Translations under genes and position numbers: made by a program | Notes under the pieces: generated by a model | What the model was told of the DNA's origin: nothing | The model's input: only the letters and a program-made list of their open reading frames with translations | Databases searched by the model: none | Part shown: positions 1 through 5,700 of the stretch, one piece after another | Layout: the number at the start of each line of letters is the position of its first letter | How positions within the stretch are numbered: the stretch's first letter is position 1 | Assembly: GCA_025935235.1 (NCBI GenBank) | Contig: JAICVT010000272.1 | Coordinates: 1-6,121, forward strand | DNA: 6,121 nucleotides | DNA from: Ktedonobacterales bacterium | GTDB taxonomy: Bacteria > Chloroflexota > Ktedonobacteria > Ktedonobacterales > JADMIN01 | Direction of reading: 5' to 3'

Positions 1-1063
1 CAGCATTTTCGCCATTGGCGAGCGTTTCCAGGTGAGCGAAGTTATGGACGTTTTCCACCACGGCGATCTCCTTCAGCCCGACAGCCTGCGAGACGCGCTG
101 GTGGATGACGTGGTGGTTGGCCGAGGCGAAGCGGCCCGCCAGCTCCATCGCCAGCCAGTAGTCCTGGCCCGCCTCGCTATCGAGCGGCAACCACGCCAGC
201 CGCTGGATCTCGCCGCTCAGGCCGCCACGCTCGCGCACGGCCACATCCAGAAAGGTGTTGGCGATCCGGAAGCCGACGCTGCGCGAGCCGCTGTGCGAGA
301 GCAGCGCCAGGTATTCGCCCGCCGCCAGCCCCAGCTGCGCGTCATCCGCGTAGAGCCGGAAGACGCCCCACTCCACGAAATGATTGCCGCTGCCAGACGT
401 CCCGAGTTGCTGGCTGGCCTTGAACTGCAAGCCCTTGAGCAGCCGGGTTGCCTGCCATGCGGGATCTTCCAGCACGGGGTGGTCGGGGTGGTCGCCACGC
501 TCCCAGCCCTCGCGCTGACCGAAGCGCGTGCGATCAATCAGCGCGCGGCGGAACTCCTGCGGCCGCTGCCCCAGCGTAATCGGCGAGACCGGATACACCG
601 AGAGCCGCATGCGGCAGGCGATATCCACGCCGACGGCATACGGGATGACCGCCTCGTGGGTGGCCAGCACGCCGCCGATTGGCAGGCCATAGCCGGGGTG
701 CGCGTCGGGCATCAGCGCGCCCGCCACGGCTACCGGCAGCCGCAGCGCCTGCTCCATCTGGCTGATGGCGGCAGGCTCGATCTGCTCGGCGCCCCAGATG
801 GCATAGTTGGCGGGCCGCTCGCGCAGGGCGATGTCGTCGCGCCGCTCGGCTGGCGCCATCCGGCGAATCACCTCGCGCGCCAGGTCGGCGAAGCGCGGGT
901 CGGCCAGCCAGGCGCCCGGATCGAGCCGCACTGGTTCCAGCCGCGCCAGAATCTCGGCCTGCGTGGCGCCCTCGCGCTCCATGCGCTCTGCCGCCGCCTT
1001 GGCCAATCCAATCACTTTTCCCTCCGGCCAGCCATTGGCCTGGAGGATCTTGCCACTGATCAT
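1..1063 (-). CDS. rtcB: RtcB-family RNA 3'-phosphate ligase (3' end of gene missing, cut by window edge)
   Basis: Seen: 354 residues read from an ATG at 1063 without a stop to position 1. All five manganese ligands of the RtcB family are recognisable: D147 and C150 in VGVDIAC, H228 in SGSGNHF, H257 in SHSGSR and H340 in ENVHNF. The family hallmark MPDAHPGYGLPIGG lies at 118-131. Known: RtcB joins RNA ends bearing 3'-phosphate or 2',3'-cyclic phosphate to 5'-OH ends using GTP and Mn2+. It works in the cytoplasm in tRNA and RNA repair. The guanylylated histidine (in the C-terminal SCHGAGR-type motif) lies beyond the edge, so catalytic competence cannot be confirmed; family members of 400-480 residues imply at least 50 residues are missing. 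The start is set by AAGGA 11 nt upstream and by the N-terminal length. No archease or rtcA gene is visible. An attenuator-like leader precedes it (see 1190-1504). Confidence 0.93.
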   Translation of the reverse strand, partial: MISGKILQANGWPEGKVIGLAKAAAERMEREGATQAEILARLEPVRLDPGAWLADPRFADLAREVIRRMAPAERRDDIALRERPANYAIWGAEQIEPAAISQMEQALRLPVAVAGALMPDAHPGYGLPIGGVLATHEAVIPYAVGVDIACRMRLSVYPVSPITLGQRPQEFRRALIDRTRFGQREGWERGDHPDHPVLEDPAWQATRLLKGLQFKASQQLGTSGSGNHFVEWGVFRLYADDAQLGLAAGEYLALLSHSGSRSVGFRIANTFLDVAVRERGGLSGEIQRLAWLPLDSEAGQDYWLAMELAGRFASANHHVIHQRVSQAVGLKEIAVVENVHNFAHLETLANGENA

Positions 1064-1074
1064 CGTTCACTGAA

Positions 1075-1079
1075 TCCTT
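1075..1079 (-). promoter_or_regulatory. Ribosome binding site of rtcB
   Basis: AAGGA on the minus strand, 11 nt before the ATG at 1063. The spacing is slightly long but usable. No other in-frame start nearby has a better site. Confidence 0.6.
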
Positions 1080-1091
1080 GTCGTGTCACCG

Positions 1092-1107
1092 CCTGAGTCA
1101 GCTCAGG
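1092..1107 (-). repeat. Short inverted repeat just upstream of the rtcB ribosome binding site
   Basis: Perfect 6-bp arms CCTGAG / CTCAGG around a 4-nt centre, ending about 12 nt before the AAGGA of rtcB. In RNA it could form a small hairpin in the 5' UTR; in DNA it could be a dyad operator. There is no T-run after it on either strand, so it is not a terminator. The function is unknown. Confidence 0.4.
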
Positions 1108-1189
1108 GGCGCGCTCGCCCACCTGCCGTCCGCCTGTGGCGCGGATGCGGGTTTCTCAGGAGGGAGATGGAGCAGGTGGTAGTGGGGGT

Positions 1190-1228
1190 AAAAGCAAAGC
1201 GCGGACGCCACTGTCGGGCATCCGCGCT
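1190..1228 (-). terminator. Intrinsic terminator between the leader ORF and rtcB (candidate attenuator)
   Basis: On the minus strand, bases 1228-1217 pair with 1209-1198 over 12 consecutive positions, one of them a G-U pair (1220/1206). The loop is 7 nt, and the stem is followed at once by TTTGCTTTT (1198-1190). On the plus strand the wobble becomes a C-A mismatch and no T-run follows, so the element belongs to minus-strand transcription. It lies 25 nt after the stop of the 32-codon ORF and 126 nt before the rtcB start. It could simply end the DUF4388 or small-ORF transcript. However, no separate promoter is evident between it and rtcB, which favours regulated readthrough. Confidence 0.7.
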
Positions 1229-1253
1229 CATTCGCCGTGTGTTGGCTTGGCCG

Positions 1254-1352
1254 CTAGGCGGTCATCAGCCGGAGCGAGGAGCGGGGATGCGGGAGGCGCT
1301 GCCGCAGCAGGCCGAGCAGCGATGCGTCGCGCTGGATTCGAGCTGGGGCCAT
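1254..1352 (-). CDS. 32-residue leader-peptide-like small ORF upstream of rtcB
   Basis: Seen: ATG at 1352, TAG at 1256-1254, 32 codons. The start is preceded by GGGAGGTG ending 5 nt upstream, the best ribosome binding site in the window. The peptide begins MAPARIQRDAS, continues LLGLLRQRL, and ends SLRLMTA. It is rich in Leu (7) and Arg (6) and has no Cys, Trp or obvious membrane segment. A longer in-frame start at 1421 (55 residues) lacks a Shine-Dalgarno, so the short form is preferred. A promoter-like element lies about 120 nt upstream and an intrinsic terminator 25 nt downstream. Its own codons 19-24 contain segments able to pair with the terminator. Inference: a translated attenuator leader controlling rtcB. 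Alternatives are a standalone small protein, or a chance ORF within a non-coding RNA. I do not recognise the peptide family. Confidence 0.5.
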   Translation of the reverse strand: MAPARIQRDASLLGLLRQRLPHPRSSLRLMTA

Positions 1353-1357
1353 AGGAA

Positions 1358-1365
1358 CACCTCCC
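1358..1365 (-). promoter_or_regulatory. Strong Shine-Dalgarno of the leader ORF, complementary to a segment inside that ORF
   Basis: GGGAGGTG on the minus strand matches the anti-Shine-Dalgarno at seven consecutive positions (GGAGGTG). It ends 5 nt before the ATG at 1352. It sits inside GCGGGAGG (1367-1360), which is perfectly complementary to CCTCCCGC (1296-1289) within the ORF. The pairing extends to 12 positions with two G-U pairs, so the site could be masked when the RNA folds. Confidence 0.6.
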
Positions 1366-1474
1366 GCCATGCTGGCGTATCTGGAGCGCGTCACATCGTT
1401 GATTACCGTGTGTTCATTCATGCGGTGACCGGAGCCACGCGTCGTGACGCAGACGCGGCCTCTCGGCGTGTGGG

Positions 1475-1504
1475 ACTGTATCACATGCCGCTGGCGCATG
1501 GCAA
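1475..1504 (-). promoter_or_regulatory. Candidate sigma-70-type promoter for the leader and rtcB
   Basis: On the minus strand, TTGCCA (1504-1499, five of six to the -35 consensus) is followed by an 18-nt spacer. Then comes TACAGT (1480-1475, four of six to the -10 consensus), preceded by TGA, which is an extended -10. Transcription would begin near 1468, giving a 5' UTR of about 115 nt before the leader ORF. The -35 lies within the proximal copy of a 23-bp direct repeat. This is a consensus match by eye only, in a phylum whose promoters are not well characterised. Confidence 0.4.
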
Positions 1505-1544
1505 GGGGGCATGTCAGGAGGGCATGGCAAGAGGGCATGTCAGG
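1496..1544. repeat. Two 23-bp direct repeats, 26-bp period, at the promoter-proximal end of the leader
   Basis: Copies at 1496-1518 and 1522-1544 have the form GCATGGCAAG(G/A)GGGCATGTC followed by AGG, with a single mismatch (1506 versus 1532). Each contains TTGCCA on the minus strand, and the one nearer the leader overlaps the proposed -35. The distal copy runs into the stop codon of the DUF4388 gene. It could be a tandem operator or a recent small duplication. Confidence 0.75.
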
Positions 1545-2265
1545 CGCGGCCCACCACGACCAGTACGCCGGCGACGGTGAGCTGGCTCGCCAGCCGCATG
1601 ATGGTCAGCTCGGGTTGGGCCATGCGCTGGCTGATGGCGATCAGCGAGGAGGCGCCGTCAATCTGCGTCAGCAGGCTCCATTGCTCGCGCGACACGGTGA
1701 CCGACTCGCCCGCGGGGTCTACCTCGGCAAAGTCCACAATCATCTCGGGCGCCAGCGGTGGGGGATTGCGGATGTTGCTGTCGCGCAGGCGGCGCTGGGC
1801 CTGCTCGATCAGCGGGCCGACCGGCAGCGGCATCGCCACACGGCCCGCCGGGATCAGCACGCCGTCCTCGAAGAGGAAATCGCCCTCGGGCCACGCGAAT
1901 GCCGACCCCAGCAACGTCACGGCGTCATCTTCGGCCCATGAGCGCAGCTGGCTCTGGGTCAGCACGCGGGCGCTAATGAGCGCCCTCACGGCCTGCACGT
2001 CGGGCAGCGTCTGCGCTTTCTCGGCGGGTAGCCCGGTGGCGTTCTCGAGTTGCTCTGGCGAGATCAGGCGCGCCCGCAGAAACTGCTGTGCCAGCGCGAA
2101 GTTCTGGCCCGCGCGCTCGACCAGCAGCAGTTGCCCACCAGAGAAATAGATGGCGCCTTCCAGGCCACTGTAGGCCAGGCGCAGTCGTCCGGTTCGCTGG
2201 CCACTCTCGATGGCGTGCAGCACATTGGGCAGCGCGAACTGCCGCAAATTCCCCATCAGTGGCAT
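1540..2265 (-). CDS. DUF4388 (PATAN-type) domain protein
   Basis: Seen: 241 residues. The N-terminus, MPLMGNLRQFALPNVLHAIE followed by SGQRTGRLRL, is the characteristic opening of DUF4388 proteins, followed by the GAIYFSGGQLLLVER strand region (37-51). Residues about 55-110 look helical. Residues about 195-235 (WSLLTQIDG to VAGVLVV) resemble a small winged-helix-like tail. There is no signal peptide or membrane segment, so the protein should be cytoplasmic. Known: DUF4388 (also called PATAN) occurs in bacterial signalling proteins and with response-regulator or GTPase systems; its biochemical role is unsettled. The start at 2265 is chosen for AGAGGA 9 nt upstream and for fit to the family N-terminus; upstream in-frame ATGs up to 2469 would add unrelated sequence. 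It lies upstream of rtcB on the same strand, but 476 bp and a terminator separate them, so co-transcription is doubtful. Confidence 0.88.
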   Translation of the reverse strand: MPLMGNLRQFALPNVLHAIESGQRTGRLRLAYSGLEGAIYFSGGQLLLVERAGQNFALAQQFLRARLISPEQLENATGLPAEKAQTLPDVQAVRALISARVLTQSQLRSWAEDDAVTLLGSAFAWPEGDFLFEDGVLIPAGRVAMPLPVGPLIEQAQRRLRDSNIRNPPPLAPEMIVDFAEVDPAGESVTVSREQWSLLTQIDGASSLIAISQRMAQPELTIMRLASQLTVAGVLVVVGRA

Positions 2266-2274
2266 CTCGGTCGT

Positions 2275-2280
2275 TCCTCT
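2275..2280 (-). promoter_or_regulatory. Ribosome binding site of the DUF4388 gene
   Basis: AGAGGA on the minus strand, 9 nt before the ATG at 2265. It decides the start in favour of 2265 over the ATG at 2256 and over the upstream in-frame ATGs. Confidence 0.65.
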
Positions 2281-2378
2281 CCGCAGGCGGATCAAGGGTA
2301 TGTGAACAGCGCGCCGATTGGTCGTGGGCGACTCGCCGCCTCTGAGTATACTGCATCGGCCGCCCATCGGCCCACCTA

Positions 2379-2396
2379 TCATACAAGTCATACAAG
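2379..2396. repeat. Exact tandem 9-bp repeat
   Basis: TCATACAAG occurs twice without a gap in the AT-richer part of the divergent spacer, 114 bp upstream of the DUF4388 start. It may be a regulator binding site. Its minus-strand form contains TATGAT, a -10-like hexamer. Confidence 0.7.
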
Positions 2397-2550
2397 CCGC
2401 GGCCAGGCGATGGATTGTCGCGCGTTCGTGCGAAAGATTGTCCTTCGCCGCCGCTCGTTCGTCTGGCATAGTGCGCTGTGATGCGCGCTCTCGCCATGCG
2501 CTCTGTCAGGTCCGATGCGGGAGCGGGTACGACAGTGCCGCATAACCCAC

Positions 2551-2586
2551 CGCTACCCATCGCTACTGATCGCTACTCATCGCTCA
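2551..2586. repeat. Tandem repeat with 10-bp period
   Basis: Successive units CGCTACCCAT, CGCTACTGAT, CGCTACTCAT and a partial CGCTCA share the core CGCTAC. The spacing matches one DNA helical turn. It lies about 175 bp upstream of the exported protein gene. An inverted AGCGAT follows at 2600-2605, facing ATCGCT at 2579-2584. Confidence 0.65.
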
Positions 2587-2746
2587 ACTTCACCCACGCA
2601 GCGATTTGAAGGCGCCCTCTGCGCCGCTCCGCCGAAATGCCTCGCCATCGGTTCGTGACGTGTCCATCGCCAGGCGCCGCCTGGTGTGCGCCTCGATCAG
2701 GGTTGACGGGGCCGTTGGCTCCGGGTCATCTCAGTCGTCACATTCG

Positions 2747-2751
2747 AAGGA
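2747..2751 (+). promoter_or_regulatory. Ribosome binding site of the exported propeller protein
   Basis: AAGGA lies 10 nt before the ATG at 2762. It selects this ATG, which is also immediately followed by a good signal peptide. Confidence 0.6.
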
Positions 2752-2761
2752 TACCTTGCCC

Positions 2762-5700
2762 ATGACACACGTTCTCTGGCGGCGGCTGGCGATTGGCGCG
2801 CTGCTGCTCTCAGCCCTGGCGTCCTTCGCGCCGGGCGCCTCAGCCCTGGCCCACGGACGGGCGAGCGCCGCTCCAGCCGCGACCCAGGGCTGGCCAACCT
2901 ATCTGCACGATGTCGCGCGCACCTCGGCCAGCACAGAGACCATTCTCTCGACAAGCAATGTCGCGCAGCTCAGGGCGCAGTGGACCTATCTGACCGGCGG
3001 TGGCATCGCCGCCTCGCCCACTGTCGTCAACGGCGTCGCCTATGTTGGCTCGTGGGATGGCTATGAATACGCGATCAACGCCACCACTGGCGTCCTGGTC
3101 TGGAAGACCTTTCTGGGCCAAACAATAACGCCCAACTGCCAGCCCTCGACGATAGGCGTCACCTCGGCGGCGACCGTCATCAACGGCGTGGTCTATGTCG
3201 GCGGCGGCGACGCCAACTGGTACGCGCTCGACGCCGCCACCGGCGCGGTACTCTGGTCGGTCTACACGGGCGACAACAGCATCACCGGCGGTCATTACAA
3301 CTGGTCGAGTCCGCTGATCTACAACAATGACGCCTATATCGGCATCGCCAGCAATTGCGACATACCGCTGGTGCAGGGCCAACTGCTGCAGGTCGATCTG
3401 ACGACGCATCAGGTTGTCCATACGGCCAATTTCGTGCCCAATGGCGAGGTGGGCGGCGGCATCTGGTCAAGCCCATCGCTCGATACTGCGACCAACACGA
3501 TCTTCGTGACGACTGGCACACAAGCGCAACTCAATGAGCAGATGGCCCAGGCAATCGTCGCGCTGGACGCCTCTACACTGGCCATCAAATCGTACTGGCA
3601 GATACCGCTCAACCAGCGCGTCAACGACGCTGACTGGGGGACCACCCCGCTGCTCTTCACCGATGCGACTGGACGCCAGCTCGTCTCCGCCGTGAACAAG
3701 AACGGCGTCCTGTATGCGTTCTTGCGCTCGAACCTGAGCGCTGGCCCGGTCTGGGAGCAGCGCATCGCCCTGGGCGGCGAGTGTCCGCAGTGCGGTGACG
3801 GCGGCATTTCGTCCGGCGCCTTCGCCAATGGCGTACTCTACTATGCCGCGGGTAATGACGCGGTCAATGGCGTGGGCTACCCCGGCACGGTGCGCGCGCT
3901 CGACGCTGCGACCGGCCGCGTCCTCTGGATACACAGCGATTCGCAGCCGGTTTTTGCCGCCATCGCCTACGACAACGGCGTGATCTTCGATGGCGTCGGG
4001 ACTACGCTAGAGGCGCTCGACGCCTCCAGTGGCGCCCGCCTATACAGCTACGCGACGGGTGGCCCGGTCTACAGCGCTCCCTCTGTATCCGGGGGCGCCG
4101 TCTTCTTCGGCTCGACCGACAACCGGATCTACAGTCTGTCGCTGCCATCCAGCGTTCCCGCCATCGCGAAAGATCCGCACTGTCCGACTGGCTGGACGTG
4201 CCAGGACATCAACAACACGACCACGCCTGGCACGGAGTCGCTCCGCAATGGCGCGTGGTCGGTGACGGGCGCCGGGGCGGGCATACGGGGCGTCGCTGAC
4301 CAGTTCCGCCTGATCTCGCAGCCGGCGACGGGAGACGCGCAGGTGATCGCGAAGGCGCTCACCGAGCCAACCCGCAACAGCGGCGCGCAGAGCGGCGTCA
4401 TCATGCGCCAGAGCAACGATGCTGGCTCGCCATTCTATGCCGTCCTGGAATATGCCAGCGATACGCCGGATGGCGTCACCAGCCCGACCCTCAAAGTGCT
4501 GTATCGCGCCGCGTTTGACGGCGGTGTGACACAGGCGATCCGCATCAGCCCGACAAACCTGCCCGTCTACCTGATGATCCAGCGCGTCGGCGATACCTTC
4601 CGCGCCGCCACCTCGACCGATGGCTCGACCTATCGCGTCGTTCCAGGCAGTCGTGTCGTCCTGACGCTGCCCGCGACCGTGTTGACGGGCCTGGCTGTTG
4701 ATTCGGGTAGCGCGGCGACGGCGATTACCGATACGTTTTCGCAGGTGTCGGTGGGCGCGCCGACCATCCAGACGGCGCAGGCCAGCATGCCCTCGCCCTG
4801 CCCGGCAAACTGGAACTGCTACGATGTCGGCAACACGGCGCCAGTTGGCAGCCAGACCGTCTCATCCTCTGGGCAGTGGACGCTGCTCAGCACCGGGACG
4901 ACGATCAATTTCTACGCCGATCAGTTCCACTTCGTCTACCAGACGCTGACGGGCGATGGCTCGATCCAGGCGCGCGTCGTCTCGCAGACCAATACGGCGC
5001 CGGGGGCGATGGCGGGCGTCATGCTGCGACAGAGCCTCGACCCAGGCGCCGCCTACTATGGCGTGTTCGTCACGCCGAAGAACGGCATCGTCGTGCAGTA
5101 TCGCGGCATCCAGGGCTTGCGCACCACACACGTCACCTCGATCGCCGGGGCGGCGCCGATCTACCTCAAAGTGACGCGCTACACTGACACGAGCGTGTCG
5201 CCCGCCGTCACCTATTACGCCGCCTACACCTCCAGCGATGGCGCCAACTGGAGCTTCGTGCCGTGGTCAACGGCGGCGATTGCGATGGGCGCCAGCACGC
5301 TGGCGGGCATGGTCGCTTCGACCTATGCGTCGGGCGTGCAGGCCACTGTTGTGATGGATGCGGTCAGTGTGTCCTCCTCGACCACACCGCCGCCGACGCT
5401 CTGCCCCTCAGGCTGGAGTTGCGGTGACGTAGGCTTCCCAAGTCTCGCTGGCGCGCAGACTGTGAACAACGGCGTCTGGAGCGTTAGCGGCGCCGGTAGC
5501 GACATCTGGGATGTCTCCGACCAATTCTATTTTGTGAACCAGACGCTCTCAGGCAATGGCGGCATCAGCGCGCATGTGACCGCGCAGACCAATACCGACG
5601 CCTGGGCCAAAGCGGGGGTGATGCTGCGCGCGACCACGGATACCGCCGCGCCCTACTATGCCGCCTTCATCACGCCGGGCAATGGGCTGGCGATCCAGTA

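Larger units (their letters stand above)
2266..2761. other. Divergent intergenic spacer, no convincing gene
   Basis: This 496-bp stretch separates the minus-strand DUF4388 gene from the plus-strand exported protein gene and should hold both promoters. Open frames cross it on both strands but lack family resemblance, ribosome binding sites or sensible start positions. It contains an AT-richer patch with the palindrome AGTATACT (2345-2352), a tandem 9-bp repeat (2379-2396) and a 10-bp-period repeat (2551-2586). On the plus strand TTGACG (2703-2708) resembles a -35, but the sequence 17 nt on (TCATCT) is a poor -10. On the minus strand TATACT (2350-2345) and TATGAT (2383-2378) resemble -10 boxes but have no matching -35. 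No promoter is therefore called. Confidence 0.6.

Noticed and set aside
32..1096. 354-codon plus-strand open frame over rtcB
   Set aside because: It is the antisense shadow of the clear minus-strand RtcB frame, with no family resemblance and low-complexity Arg/Ala/Gln composition.
1119..1179. 8-bp inverted repeat CCACCTGC / GCAGGTGG in the rtcB 5' UTR
   Set aside because: The arms match perfectly but are separated by a 45-nt loop with no T-run. In GC-rich sequence this is weak evidence for an independent element.
1254..1421. Longer 55-residue version of the leader ORF starting at 1421
   Set aside because: There is no Shine-Dalgarno before that ATG, while the internal ATG at 1352 has a near-ideal one.
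1083..1580. Plus-strand open frame across the rtcB leader region
   Set aside because: It has no ribosome binding site or recognisable product, and it runs antisense through the repeat, small ORF and terminator, which make better sense on the minus strand.
2345..2352. AGTATACT palindrome as a bidirectional -10 box
   Set aside because: No -35-like hexamer lies at 16-18 bp on either strand, so it is not called as a promoter.
2266..2469. N-terminal extension of the DUF4388 protein to an upstream ATG
   Set aside because: The extra 68 residues do not fit the family, which starts at MPLMGNL, and the good Shine-Dalgarno is at 2275-2280.
2762..4144. PQQ-dependent alcohol or glucose dehydrogenase
   Set aside because: Only the generic propeller blade motif is present. 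The protein lacks the vicinal-cysteine and tryptophan-docking features expected of cofactor-using quinoproteins, and the propeller is joined to jelly-roll repeats.
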